Of a stretch of DNA of 64,000 bases, positions 51,472 through 60,900 are shown piece after piece. The DNA is taken from the NCBI RefSeq assembly GCF_000626635.1, contig NZ_CP007451.1, positions 3,454,501 to 3,518,500 of the forward strand. Reading direction: 5' to 3'. Made by a program: the position numbers and the translations under genes. Under the pieces are notes generated by a model. The model ran no database searches and was not told where the DNA came from. It was given only the letters and a program-made list of their open reading frames with translations. Position 1 is the first letter of the stretch; every line of letters begins with the position of its first letter. This DNA comes from Draconibacterium orientale (GTDB lineage Bacteria; Bacteroidota; Bacteroidia; Bacteroidales; Prolixibacteraceae).

Positions 51472-51707
51472 CTGCCTTTTTATGTTCCGTAACATCTTTT
51501 TAGTGATTAGTTGATTCTTGTTAAGTCAGGGTTAAACGAAGAGCGACCAGCAATTCGGGCAACTACCCGGAAAAGTTTGAAATGTGGTGTTATTATCATA
51601 AATTTAGTAGGTGAAAGCAATTCGGAATGGCTTTTTTATAAATTTGAAAATTGTGGTGTGTTTCACACATCTTAGAAATAAAATTAACTGACATAAAATT
51701 TAATCTT

Positions 51708-52925
51708 ATGAAATCTTTCAAAACTTACTACCCGTTTTTATTCTTGCTTGTTTTAGTTGTTACAGCATGTAATTCAACGCCAAAAGAATCGAAAACAAAC
51801 ACCAGTGCGGTTGTGGCCGATTCGTTGGCAGCAGCAGAAAATCTTATTCAGCAATACATTGATAAAGGTGAGTTAGCGGGTTTTTCGGCACTGATTATTA
51901 AGGATGGAGAAGAGGTTTTTAGGATGAACAAAGGTTATGCCGACCGGGAAAATAACAAGCCAATTGAAACGAATACGATTTACCGGATTTTTTCGATGAG
52001 TAAACCCGTTACGGCAGTAGCTTTGATGACTTTATACGATGAAGGAAAGTTTGAGCTGGATGATAAAGTGTCGGATTATATTCCGAAATATGCCAATTGT
52101 AAAGTTTACACCCCAAACGAAAATGGGTTTAGTCTGGAGCCTCAGGAAAACGAAATGACGATCCGGCATTTGCTCACCCACACTTCCGGAATATCGTATG
52201 GATGGAATCCAACTTATGTTGACTCGCTTTACAGGGTAAATAATGTCAGCGGTTGGGATGGAAACCTGGAAGACAAAATGCTTGCCTTGACCGATATGCC
52301 CCTTAATTTTCAACCCGGAACCCAGTGGTTATACGGGCTTTCGATTGATGTGGCCGGCTACCTCGTGGAAGTGATTTCAGGAATGCCTTTTGATGAATAC
52401 CTGCAGGAGCACGTTTTTGGACCGCTAAAAATGGACGATACCGGATTTTATGTGCCCGAAGAAAAGCACGATCGTTTTTGCAATCTTTATAATCAGGGAG
52501 AAGATAAAATGCTGGCACCTGCACAAGGCTTTTTTACCGATGGATTTAAACAACCGGTAACACTTTTTTCGGGTGGTGGCGGACTGGTTTCAACCGTTGA
52601 TGACTATGCCCGTTTTTGTAAAATGTTGTTGAACAAAGGTGAACTGGATGGCGCAAAAATAGTAGAACCAGAGACGGTTAATCTGATTATGAGCAACCAG
52701 TTACCCGAAACAGCGACCTACGAAAATGGCCAAAAGGGATTTGGGCTGGCAGGAGCTGTTGATTTTGAAACCGGAGAATACAGCTGGGCAGGAGCGGCTA
52801 CCACAAATTTTTGGATCAATCCAACCGACCAGCTCATAATTATTACAGCTACGCAAATTATGCCAAGTAATTACCAATATGCCAACGAATTTAAATCAAT
52901 AATCGACAATACTTTTACGAAATAG
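51708..52925 (+). CDS. Serine hydrolase lipoprotein (beta-lactamase family)
   Basis: 405 residues from ATG 51708 (MKSFKTYYPFLF). Lipobox VTAC (C21). Active site S96-M-S-K99 (IFSMSKPVTAVALMTL), followed by the typical TIRHLLTHTSGISYG segment. YGLSIDVAGYLVE marks the second motif region (Tyr) and GGGGLVSTVDDYARFCKMLL the structural block. The HxG triad is replaced near GAATTNFWINP, as in the EstB/PBP-like branch. Acts on peptides, esters or lactams outside the inner membrane. Twelve bases before the DUF1080 lipoprotein: likely a two-gene unit. Confidence 0.88.
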   Translation: MKSFKTYYPFLFLLVLVVTACNSTPKESKTNTSAVVADSLAAAENLIQQYIDKGELAGFSALIIKDGEEVFRMNKGYADRENNKPIETNTIYRIFSMSKPVTAVALMTLYDEGKFELDDKVSDYIPKYANCKVYTPNENGFSLEPQENEMTIRHLLTHTSGISYGWNPTYVDSLYRVNNVSGWDGNLEDKMLALTDMPLNFQPGTQWLYGLSIDVAGYLVEVISGMPFDEYLQEHVFGPLKMDDTGFYVPEEKHDRFCNLYNQGEDKMLAPAQGFFTDGFKQPVTLFSGGGGLVSTVDDYARFCKMLLNKGELDGAKIVEPETVNLIMSNQLPETATYENGQKGFGLAGAVDFETGEYSWAGAATTNFWINPTDQLIIITATQIMPSNYQYANEFKSIIDNTFTK

Positions 52926-52937
52926 CAACTATAAAAG

Positions 52938-53804
52938 ATGAGAAATTCAATCCTGCTTCTTCTGTTTACGTTTATACTCCTGTCGTGCAATACAACTAAC
53001 GAGTGGGAAACCTTACTGGATAACGACCTTTCTAAATGGGACCGGTATTTAAGTTATAAGCACCAGTTGGGCTACGACGGGCAACAGCCAAAGGATGCCG
53101 ATGGTAATTTAATTGAACCGATTGGATTAAACAAAGAGGGCTATAATGTTTTTACGGTAACAGAAGAGGCGGGCGAGGATGTTTTAAAAATAAGCGGCGA
53201 GATTTATGGCTGCCTGGTAACCCAAAAAGAATATCGCAATTACCATTTGCGGCTAAAAATGAAATGGGGTAATAAAAAGTTCGATCCGCGTAAAAAACTG
53301 CTGAAAGATTCGGGGATTCTGTATCATTCAATCGGGCCATTGGGGGCCGAGTATTGGCGCACGTGGATGCTTTCGCAGGAGTTTCAGGTAATGGAAGGGC
53401 ACCTGGGCGATTACTGGAGCCAGATGACTTCAGCCATCGACATCCGCGCTTACCTGCCTGAATATATTATGAATCCGGTTGCCGATGCCAGCCAGCCATT
53501 TTTGCCGATGGGGCAGAACGAAGAAATTCAGGGATTTTGCCTGCGTAGCGGAAATTATGAAAAAGCGCCGGGCGAGTGGAATTTGCTGGAGCTGATTTGT
53601 TACGACGGAAACAGTATTCATATGGTGAATGGCGAGGTGGTAATGGTTTTACGCAACTCGCGTTACATTAAAGACGGCGAAACCTTGCCCCTGGATAAGG
53701 GGAAAATACAGCTGCAAAGCGAGGCGGCCGAGGTTTTTTATAAAGAAATTGAGATTCGGGAGCTGGAGGAAATGCCGGAATATTTTGCGCGGTATTTCAA
53801 TTAA
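52938..53804 (+). CDS. DUF1080 lipoprotein (3-keto-disaccharide hydrolase/LamG-like)
   Basis: 288 residues. Lipobox LLSC (C16/C17 region). The mature part has the concanavalin-like beta-sandwich of DUF1080: EWETLLDNDLSKWDRYL near the start, EYRNYHLRLKMKWG, DSGILYHSIG, EFQVMEGHLGDYW, WNLLELICYDGNSIHMVNGEVV and GKIQLQSEAAEVFYKEIEIREL. These proteins act on 3-keto-glycosides or bind polysaccharides. Its 3' end overlaps the convergent DUF4230 gene by four bases. Confidence 0.88.
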   Translation: MRNSILLLLFTFILLSCNTTNEWETLLDNDLSKWDRYLSYKHQLGYDGQQPKDADGNLIEPIGLNKEGYNVFTVTEEAGEDVLKISGEIYGCLVTQKEYRNYHLRLKMKWGNKKFDPRKKLLKDSGILYHSIGPLGAEYWRTWMLSQEFQVMEGHLGDYWSQMTSAIDIRAYLPEYIMNPVADASQPFLPMGQNEEIQGFCLRSGNYEKAPGEWNLLELICYDGNSIHMVNGEVVMVLRNSRYIKDGETLPLDKGKIQLQSEAAEVFYKEIEIRELEEMPEYFARYFN

Positions 53805-54421
53805 TCTTTTAATAGCTCTTTCACTTTAGTAGCGCTAATTTTACGGTGTTCGGTTTCAAATTCCCAGCCTACCGATTCAATTAACCGTTGCACCAGTGCA
53901 ATGGTGTCGTTCGCCTGGTCTTTTGCAATTTGCACGAGGTGGCTTTCTTCCACTTTTTCACGAATAAATTCTTTCGAGCGTTTATTCATGTTGGTTAAAT
54001 CCGATTCGTTTAACTTGTTAATGATACCTTTTTGTATGTCGTAATATTCCAGGTCGCTGTCGATGCTAAGGATTTCGGGCTCGGGAAAACGTGATAGCTC
54101 AACCCGTTTTTTATGCGGATTTACATCGATATTAATTTTTGTGAGGTCGAAACCGATCATCACTTTGGCTTTAACAATTAGTAAAGCTTTTTTTTCGGTT
54201 TGAAAAAGTTTGAAGAACAGCTGTTTTTCGTCGCGGTGTGTGTAAAGCTCAGAGAATTCGCCTTCAACGGTAATTAGTTTGCAAACCTGTTTTATTTGTT
54301 CAAGCAAAATAACCGACTGGTCGTGCAGTTGTTTCTCGTTGCGGTTTTTGTAAAAAAAAATCGTTCCGAAAATTCCGGCAGCCAGCCCAATAAGTATTCC
54401 CAAAAAAATAAGGGTTTCCAT
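53801..54421 (-). CDS. DUF4230 membrane-anchored protein
   Basis: 206 residues. One N-terminal TM helix (LIFLGILIGLAAGIFGTIFFY) anchors a soluble domain with KQVCKLITVEGEFSELYTHRDEKQLFF, KALLIVKAKVMIGFDLTKINIDV (each quoted in part) and a C-terminal helical tail. Matches DUF4230, a beta-rich envelope domain common in Bacteroidota, function unknown. Stop codons of this gene and the DUF1080 gene overlap. Confidence 0.82.
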   Translation of the reverse strand: METLIFLGILIGLAAGIFGTIFFYKNRNEKQLHDQSVILLEQIKQVCKLITVEGEFSELYTHRDEKQLFFKLFQTEKKALLIVKAKVMIGFDLTKINIDVNPHKKRVELSRFPEPEILSIDSDLEYYDIQKGIINKLNESDLTNMNKRSKEFIREKVEESHLVQIAKDQANDTIALVQRLIESVGWEFETEHRKISATKVKELLKD

Positions 54422-54498
54422 AAAAAGCTTTGTTTTTGAATATCTAAAATAAAACTTTTTATAGAAACCCCGTGTATTGCAGTTGCGAAAAGAGAATT

Positions 54499-55620
54499 CT
54501 ATTCTTCGCTTTTCTCCGGTTTTGGCAGAAAGATGTCGGCCAGTTTAAAAATGGTAGAATTGCTTCGTTCCTGGGTAAGGTTGGTTGTAATTGCCACAAC
54601 CAGCTCTTCTTTCGGGTAAATAAGAACCGATGAACTACCACCGTGCACCGAACCTTCGCGACCATAAATTACATTTCCTTCGCGGTCGTGTAAAATTAGC
54701 CAGCCGTTGGCAAATTGCGCAACCTGATTGTTGTTCAGCTCAACCGGATCAAAAAGATGAGCCCGGGTGCTATCGTTCAGGTAATCGGAATTGAAGTAGA
54801 TATCGGTGAGTTTTACCAAATCTTCGGCACTTGATAAAAGTCCTTCGGATGGCGCCCGCCAGCGTAAATCGGTAGTCATGGCGTTTACCACCTGCGAAAT
54901 AATATTGTGATCGTGAAAATTACTACGTCCTTTGATTGTTGAAAACGGATTATCGGGGCAGGTATTTTCGAAATGCAGCGTGTCGGTTACATATTCCTGC
55001 AGCAGTTCACTGAATCGCTTCCCTGATGCTTTCTCCATGATGGCGCCAAGCAGGTTAAAATTCAGGCGACTTTCCCGGTGGAATTCTCCGGGAGGAGCCA
55101 TTAATTCATCATCCTGAAAAGTTTCCAAACCTTTCTGCAGCGAAATATTTGTTGCCTGCCAATTCTCTTCGCTGGTATTCAGTTCCCTGAATCCCGAGGT
55201 GTGATCTTTCAGGTTTTTGATGGTAACGGGAAGGCGTTTTTCCGGGAAATCAGGGAGATAATGCTGTATGGTTGAATCGGGAATAAGTGTGCCGTCTTCC
55301 ACCATTTTTAAATAAATAAGTGTGGTGTACAATTCGGATAAGTCACCGATCCGGAATTTGGTATCGCGGGTAACTTTCACTTCCAGGTCGGTAGAGGCAA
55401 GGCCAATTCCCTCGGAATAAATAAGTTTCCCGTTTTTGGCAATGGCGATTTGTGCCCCCGGAATAAAGTTTGTACTTAAGTAAAAGGAGAGTTCTTTTCT
55501 AACTTCTTTAATCTCGTCGATGTACTTTTTGTCGTACAGAATGTTGTTGTTTGCTTTTCTACAGTTTGTTAGCGTTACCACAACAAAAAACAAAATAAAA
55601 ATCTGGATTACTCGCTTCAT
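54499..55620 (-). CDS. Beta-lactamase-fold lipoprotein lacking the catalytic Ser and Lys
   Basis: 373 residues. Lipobox LTNC (C20). The fold is clear: GAQIAIAKNGKLIYSEGIG, LKDHTSGFRELN, LNFNLLGAIMEKASGKRF, SSAEDLVKLTDIYFN and a preserved HGG (GSVHGGSSSVLIYP). But the active-site motif reads IG-D93-L-S-E96 where the family has IG-S-x-S/T-K, so both nucleophile and general base are replaced. Checked on the DNA (GGT GAC TTA TCC GAA). Probably a non-catalytic binding or regulatory protein. -7 box about 45 bases upstream. Confidence 0.85.
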   Translation of the reverse strand: MKRVIQIFILFFVVVTLTNCRKANNNILYDKKYIDEIKEVRKELSFYLSTNFIPGAQIAIAKNGKLIYSEGIGLASTDLEVKVTRDTKFRIGDLSELYTTLIYLKMVEDGTLIPDSTIQHYLPDFPEKRLPVTIKNLKDHTSGFRELNTSEENWQATNISLQKGLETFQDDELMAPPGEFHRESRLNFNLLGAIMEKASGKRFSELLQEYVTDTLHFENTCPDNPFSTIKGRSNFHDHNIISQVVNAMTTDLRWRAPSEGLLSSAEDLVKLTDIYFNSDYLNDSTRAHLFDPVELNNNQVAQFANGWLILHDREGNVIYGREGSVHGGSSSVLIYPKEELVVAITTNLTQERSNSTIFKLADIFLPKPEKSEE

Positions 55621-55664
55621 TTTTACTGGGTTTTTAACCTGTTTTAAACTCTAAAAAACAGCTG

Positions 55665-55672
55665 CAAAAATA
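55665..55672 (-). promoter_or_regulatory. -7 box (TATTTTTG) of the inactive serine-hydrolase paralogue
   Basis: CAAAAATA on the plus strand, 45 bases before ATG 55620. Confidence 0.5.
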
Positions 55673-55734
55673 AAAAAAATGAAAAAGTGTGTACGTGAAA
55701 TTTTGTTAAAAAGGTGCGGAATTGTCGGTGTCAG

Positions 55735-56472
55735 CTAGAGAAAATTCTTTCGCTGCAACAGGTTGTTGAAAGCAATTTTATAGGTGCTGCTAACCGGTAT
55801 CAATTTGTCTTTTATTTTAATGGTATTGTTTTCAATGTAGTCGATCTTATCGATTGAAATGATGTACGATTTATGCACGCGAATAAATTTCTGATCATCC
55901 AGCAATTCCTGCATTTTTTTGAAATTCAGGAGCGTCATAATCCGGCTGTCTTCGGTGTGAATTTGCAGGTAATCGCGCTGCCCTTCAATGTATAAAATCT
56001 TATCGAAATACACTTTAACCGTTTTGTTGCCCGATTTTATGAAGGTATATTCGGGGTGATCGTTATTTTCCGGCTGATGTTGCGTTGGCGCCGGAGCAAG
56101 GTTGTTCTGGTCTTTTAAAAAGCGGGCATAAACTTTTTCGGTGGCTTTTACAAAACGCTCGAAAGGAATGGGTTTTAAAAGGTAATCTATCACATCTAAC
56201 TCGTAGGCTTTTAGTGCATATTCGTCAAAAGCCGTGGTTAAAATTACGTATGGCGGATCTTTTAAGGTTTCGAGCAACTGGATGCCGGTAAATTCATCCA
56301 TTTGAATATCGAGGAAAATGAGATCGACTTTGTTCTCGCGCAAAAATGAAAAGGTTGACAAAGCATTATCGAAGGTGCCCAAAAGATTGAGGTAATCAAT
56401 TTTTTCGGCAAAACGTTCAATCTTTTTTAAGGCCAGAAGTTCATCGTCAACAGCTATGCAGTTCATCTTCAT
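55735..56472 (-). CDS. LytTR-family response regulator
   Basis: 245 residues. Receiver domain with acidic pair D9-D10, phospho-acceptor D55 (LIFLDIQMDEF), T in LTTAF and K in LLKPIPF. A linker of about 25 residues leads to a LytTR DNA-binding domain (TFIKSGNKTVKVYFDKILYIEGQRDYLQIHTEDSRIMTL... FIRVHKSYIISIDKIDYIENNTIKI, in part). The sensor kinase gene lies 18 bases upstream, so they form one operon. Targets unknown. Confidence 0.93.
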   Translation of the reverse strand: MKMNCIAVDDELLALKKIERFAEKIDYLNLLGTFDNALSTFSFLRENKVDLIFLDIQMDEFTGIQLLETLKDPPYVILTTAFDEYALKAYELDVIDYLLKPIPFERFVKATEKVYARFLKDQNNLAPAPTQHQPENNDHPEYTFIKSGNKTVKVYFDKILYIEGQRDYLQIHTEDSRIMTLLNFKKMQELLDDQKFIRVHKSYIISIDKIDYIENNTIKIKDKLIPVSSTYKIAFNNLLQRKNFL

Positions 56473-56490
56473 ATCATTCGCATTTATCTA

Positions 56491-57507
56491 TTACACCGGC
56501 ACTTTTATGTGCACATCAAATTTATCCATATCCTTTTTAATATCAAAAGTAAAATTACTGCCATAAAGGAGTTTCAGGCGCTTTTCAACATTTTTCAATC
56601 CCGTTCCGGTGCCACTGTCGGGTAGTTTAAAATTGTTGCGTTTTACCGAGTTCGATGTGCGCAGTTCAATGCAATCGCTATCGATGGAAAAGTTAATTTT
56701 TACACCGGGCGATTCCGATTGTTTATTGCAATGTTTTACGGCGTTTTCTATTATCGGGATAAACAAAAGCGGCGGTACAAATTGTGAATTGGGAGCTCCT
56801 TTTTGTTCAAATTCCAAAAAATCAGGATCGGCAAAGCTTAGTTTCGCCAACTCCAGGTAGTCTTGAATATAGCTGAGTTCCTTGTCCAGTTTCACCATTT
56901 CGTGCGTTGATTCCTGCAACATGTAACGCATAATTTTCGAAAGCAACACAATGGCATTCGATGCCTTTTCTTTATCCTCGTAAATAAGCGCATCAATATT
57001 ATTCAGCACATTAAAAAGAAAATGCGGATTTACCTGCGAGCGTAAAATTCCCAGTTCCGACTGCACGGTTTTGCGCTCCAGTTCCGATTGTGTTAACTGA
57101 AATTTGTACGAATAGCTGAACAACTTAAAGGCAGTTGCTGTACCAATAATCATAAAATTGTTAAGCAAGGCCGAGAACATTTCGGAACTAAAGGGGCGGC
57201 GTACCACCCAAAATCCCAGTAATGGCTGGATGTTCAACTTTATAAATTGCGAGATCGCAATATTGAGTGCGATGATTACTGCTGTGCCTAAAATAAAAAT
57301 CTCAAAACGCCGCTTTTTAAATACAAAGCGCGGAATGAGGTATTCGATTACAATGTAAACGCCAATAATGTCGATGGGGATGTAGATGATATTTATAAAA
57401 GCCTCAATTACAAAGCCATACGACAAAAGGTAAGGAACGGTGTAAAAGGTAAAAATAAATATCCAAAACAGGATGTGGTTAAGAACCCGGTACTTAAAGA
57501 TTTTCAT
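56491..57507 (-). CDS. LytS/YehU-type sensor histidine kinase
   Basis: 338 residues from ATG 57507 (MKIFKYRVLNHILFWIFIFTF); 13 further N-terminal codons are less likely. Four TM helices (about 12-130), then a His_kinase domain with the phospho-His in LRSQVNPHFLFNVLNNIDALI and an HATPase with PLLFIPIIENAVKHCNK and SGTGTGLKNVEKRLKLLYG. No large periplasmic sensor domain. Pairs with the LytTR regulator at 55735. Confidence 0.92.
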   Translation of the reverse strand: MKIFKYRVLNHILFWIFIFTFYTVPYLLSYGFVIEAFINIIYIPIDIIGVYIVIEYLIPRFVFKKRRFEIFILGTAVIIALNIAISQFIKLNIQPLLGFWVVRRPFSSEMFSALLNNFMIIGTATAFKLFSYSYKFQLTQSELERKTVQSELGILRSQVNPHFLFNVLNNIDALIYEDKEKASNAIVLLSKIMRYMLQESTHEMVKLDKELSYIQDYLELAKLSFADPDFLEFEQKGAPNSQFVPPLLFIPIIENAVKHCNKQSESPGVKINFSIDSDCIELRTSNSVKRNNFKLPDSGTGTGLKNVEKRLKLLYGSNFTFDIKKDMDKFDVHIKVPV

Positions 57508-57728
57508 TGTGTTGTTACATGCATTTACAATACAATGGTAAGCCATTTATTTGAATAATCCACTGATATTCTGCCAATAAGCGAATAAATTCGTCTAGTA
57601 TTGCAGCTTTAAAAGAATCTGGATTATGCCGATTAAAAGGTGCTTTTTGCAGATGATTATGTGTTGTTCGCAGTTGATCTTGATTGAAAAGAGCATCTGC
57701 ATTAAAAAATAATAAATGAATATGTTTT

Positions 57729-58955
57729 TTAAATGGCTACGCTGGTTTCCTCATTTTCTGAGCGGGCTACAGTTACCGCTCCGCAACTGTCGCTCCACAC
57801 ATTTACGGCGGTGCGTATCATATCCAGAATCCGGTCAACGGCTAAAATAAGCCCGATTCCTTCGAGCGGCAATCCTACGGCAGTCAGAACAACGGTAATC
57901 ATAACCAGTCCGGCCATTGGTATTCCGGCAGCACCAATCGATGCAAGCAGCGCTGTAACCACCACAAAAACCTGCTGGGTAAACGACAAATCAACGCCGT
58001 AAGCCTGCGCAATAAACATGGCTGCCACACATTCGTAAAGTGCCGTTCCGTCCATATTTATAGTCGCTCCCAGGGGCAGCGTAAAACTGGTAATTTTATT
58101 CGATACGCCGCTGTTGTGTTCCAGCGCTTCCATGGTTAATGGCAGTGTGGCACTCGACGATGATGTTGAAAACGCAGTAAGCAGGGGAGTGGCCATATTT
58201 TTTAAGTGGGCGTATGGTTTTGCCTTGCCGATAAAGCGTACTATTAGTGGCAGAATTACAAGCGCATGAATAAGCAGACCAACAATAACACACAAACTGT
58301 AAATGGCCAGGCTTCCGGCAATATTGGCCAGTTGCTCTGAGTTGCGCGCTACTTCTGCGGCAACAATTCCGAAAATTCCGAGCGGCGTGAATTTGATAAT
58401 AAACAGGGTTACTTTCATCATCACTTCAAAAACGGCATCGAAAAAGGTTTTTAGCGAGTTTTTATACGGTTCGTCAACTTTTGTAATGAAGTAACCAAAA
58501 ACAATGGCAAAAAAGATCACCGACAAAATGGTTCCCTGCGCCATTGCATCAACAATATTATCAGGCACAAGACGATACAGAATATCTTTTACCGATCCGG
58601 CTTGTTCGGTCAGTCCTTCTACCGATTGGGTAAAACCAAGTTCAACACCAACGCCGGGTTTTACCAGGTTTACGATGATTAAACCTGTTAAAATGGCCAA
58701 CGTGCTTGTGCCCAGGTAATAAAGCATTGTTTTTAATCCCAGCCTTCCGAGGTTTTTGCCCTCACCCATGCTGGTTACTCCGCTGATAATCGAACTCAGA
58801 ATAAGCGGAATAATCACCATTTTTAATGCGCGAAGAAAAATATCGCCCATCCACGCGGTGTAATCGGTTGCGTTTGGTGCAAAATAGCCAAACAACACAG
58901 CCAGTACAAGCGCGATAAGAATTTGCCAGTGTAATTTAATTTTCAGAATCTTCAT
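57729..58955 (-). CDS. Dicarboxylate/amino-acid:cation symporter (DAACS family)
   Basis: 408 residues, eight TM helices and two hairpins of the GltP/DctA fold. Motifs: TAFSTSSSSATLPLTMEALE (HP1 serine-rich), TLPLGATINMDGTALYECVAAMFIAQAYG (TM7 NMDGT) and GAAGIPMAGLVMITVVLTAVGLP (HP2). Takes up glutamate, aspartate or C4-dicarboxylates with Na+ or H+. TM8 has LAVDRILDMIRTAVNVWSDSCGAVTVA; the R/D pattern (DRILDMIRT) suits either substrate class. -7 box about 140 bases upstream. Confidence 0.93.
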   Translation of the reverse strand: MKILKIKLHWQILIALVLAVLFGYFAPNATDYTAWMGDIFLRALKMVIIPLILSSIISGVTSMGEGKNLGRLGLKTMLYYLGTSTLAILTGLIIVNLVKPGVGVELGFTQSVEGLTEQAGSVKDILYRLVPDNIVDAMAQGTILSVIFFAIVFGYFITKVDEPYKNSLKTFFDAVFEVMMKVTLFIIKFTPLGIFGIVAAEVARNSEQLANIAGSLAIYSLCVIVGLLIHALVILPLIVRFIGKAKPYAHLKNMATPLLTAFSTSSSSATLPLTMEALEHNSGVSNKITSFTLPLGATINMDGTALYECVAAMFIAQAYGVDLSFTQQVFVVVTALLASIGAAGIPMAGLVMITVVLTAVGLPLEGIGLILAVDRILDMIRTAVNVWSDSCGAVTVARSENEETSVAI

Positions 58956-59095
58956 GCCCTTTTATTGCCATTTTTTGGATTGAAAAACCAAATCTTCATG
59001 CAATGAATCAATTTCGCTTTTCGTGATGGTTCTTTAATTTGATGTCGGTTTAATTAAGGAGTCGCTAATTTATTCTTTTTCGCCAATGTGGCAAA

Positions 59096-59103
59096 CAAAA
59101 CTA
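59096..59103 (-). promoter_or_regulatory. -7 box (TAGTTTTG) of the symporter gene
   Basis: CAAAACTA on the plus strand; predicts a leader of about 135 nt before ATG 58955. Confidence 0.45.
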
Positions 59104-59163
59104 ACGACCAGCCTTGCCGGAAATGAAAAATTGCCAGGTTTTAAGCTGTTTTGTGGAAATCGA

Positions 59164-60423
59164 TCAAATTAAAAACTGAAAGAGATCAGCCTTTTCATTC
59201 AGGTACTCGTAAATGAAACCATTTTCATCCATACGTTTTACAAGACCATTAAAATCTTCTTTTTTCTGCACTTCAATGCCGATAACAGCCGGGCCTTTTT
59301 CGCGGTTGGTTTTTTTCGAGTATTCAAAATGGGTAACATCGTCGGTGGGGCCAAGCACCACATCAACGAATGTGCGCAGTGCACCTGCACGTTGCGGGAA
59401 ACGTACAATGAAATAGTGTTTCAGCCCTTCGTAAAGCAGCGAACGTTCTTTTATCTCTTCGGTGCGGGTAATGTCGTTGTTACTGCCGCTAACGATACAC
59501 ACTACGTTTTTCCCTTTAATTTCTTCACGGTAAAAATCAAGAGCGGCAATCGACAGTGCTCCGGCCGGCTCAATAACTATGGCATCGCGGTTATACAACT
59601 CCAGAATTTTAGTACAGATTTTTCCTTCCGGAACCGATTGGTATTCGTCAACTACTTGTTTACATATTTCGAAAGTAATTTCGCCAACGCGCTGAACTGC
59701 TGCACCGTCAACAAACTTATCGATGTTTTCCAGCTTAATAACGCTGTTGGCTTCCAGCGACTTTTGCATCGATGGAGCACCCGCAGGTTCCACTCCAATA
59801 ATTTTAGTGTTCGGACTGATTTGTTTTATGTAGGCTCCAACACCGGCAGCCAAACCGCCACCTCCTATGGGAACGAACAAATAGTCGATGGTTTCGGTGG
59901 AATCCTGCAAAATCTCCATTCCAACCGTTGCCTGGCCTTCAATAATTTGCGGATCGTCGAACGGATGGATGAACGACATGCCTGTTTTCTGGCAATCTTC
60001 CAACGCAGCACGGTGGGCATCGTCGTAGGTATCGCCGGTAATAATCACTTCAACATGCGTTTTACCAAACATTTTAACCTGTTTTATTTTTTGCTTGGGC
60101 GTTGTGGTGGGCATGTAAATTTTGCCTTCAATTCCTAACAGGCGGCACGAGTAGGCAACGCCCTGCGCATGATTTCCGGCACTGGCACAAACCACTCCTT
60201 TTTTGCGCTCAGCATCCGAAAGTTGCGCTATTTTATTGTAAGCACCACGAATTTTGTACGATCGAACGATTTGCAGGTCTTCGCGTTTTAAAAATACGTT
60301 GGCATTGAATTCTTCCGATAAATTCAGGTTTTTCTGAAGTGGTGTGTGCAATACTATTTCGCTCAGGTTGTGCTTTGCTGTGGTGATATCTTGCAGTTGG
60401 GGAAAATATTTGGTGTCGTTCAT
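59164..60423 (-). CDS. ilvA: Threonine ammonia-lyase (threonine dehydratase)
   Basis: 419 residues. PLP fold type II: KREDLQIVRSYKIRGAYNKI with the Schiff-base Lys in SYKIRGA, SAGNHAQGVAYSC, phosphate loop GGGGLAAGVG and CIVSGSNNDITR. The C-terminal ACT-like regulatory domain (HYFIVRFPQRAGALRTFVDVVLGPTDDVTHFEY in part) is single rather than double, as in the shorter form of the enzyme. Makes 2-oxobutanoate for isoleucine synthesis, usually feedback-inhibited by isoleucine. No other ilv genes nearby. Confidence 0.94.
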   Translation of the reverse strand: MNDTKYFPQLQDITTAKHNLSEIVLHTPLQKNLNLSEEFNANVFLKREDLQIVRSYKIRGAYNKIAQLSDAERKKGVVCASAGNHAQGVAYSCRLLGIEGKIYMPTTTPKQKIKQVKMFGKTHVEVIITGDTYDDAHRAALEDCQKTGMSFIHPFDDPQIIEGQATVGMEILQDSTETIDYLFVPIGGGGLAAGVGAYIKQISPNTKIIGVEPAGAPSMQKSLEANSVIKLENIDKFVDGAAVQRVGEITFEICKQVVDEYQSVPEGKICTKILELYNRDAIVIEPAGALSIAALDFYREEIKGKNVVCIVSGSNNDITRTEEIKERSLLYEGLKHYFIVRFPQRAGALRTFVDVVLGPTDDVTHFEYSKKTNREKGPAVIGIEVQKKEDFNGLVKRMDENGFIYEYLNEKADLFQFLI

Positions 60424-60494
60424 TGTGCTCTTTTTTTTGTAAAGATATATGGGACACCGCTAAATGCAAGCTTCCCGGACAGATTTTATGACTT

Positions 60495-60845
60495 TTAACA
60501 GAAGATAACCAGGGCAATTATTGCAGCCATAACAGAAACGATTAGAACTGCAGCTGCAGAAATATCTTTTATGATTTTGATCTGCCTGTTTTTTTCCGGA
60601 GAAACAACATCACAAATGCGCTCAATAGCTGAATTAAATGCTTCGGCGCCCAGTACAATTCCAACACAAACTATGATCATCATCCATTTGGTTCGGGTAA
60701 TTTCTACGAGCCAACCCAAAGCTGCCACAAGAATACCAGCAAAAATGTGAATTCGGAAATTTATTTCCTTTTTCCATAAGTGCCATATTCCGTTAAGTGC
60801 ATTTTCAAAGCTGTGTAGCCTTTTTGCTAAAAATTGGTTTTTCAT
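60495..60845 (-). CDS. dgkA: Diacylglycerol kinase (DgkA/undecaprenol kinase family)
   Basis: 116 residues from ATG 60845 (MKNQFLAKRLHSFENALNGI); six codons upstream are another Met. Three TM helices and the signature EAFNSAIERICD (general-base Glu). Phosphorylates diacylglycerol or, in Gram-positive-like members, undecaprenol. Family length normal. Downstream of creD (37 bases or so), perhaps read-through. Confidence 0.92.
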   Translation of the reverse strand: MKNQFLAKRLHSFENALNGIWHLWKKEINFRIHIFAGILVAALGWLVEITRTKWMMIIVCVGIVLGAEAFNSAIERICDVVSPEKNRQIKIIKDISAAAVLIVSVMAAIIALVIFC

Positions 60846-60900
60846 GGCGATTATTTTAGGCATTTCCTCCTGAATTGTTTCAGGAGGAAATGTGTGATTC

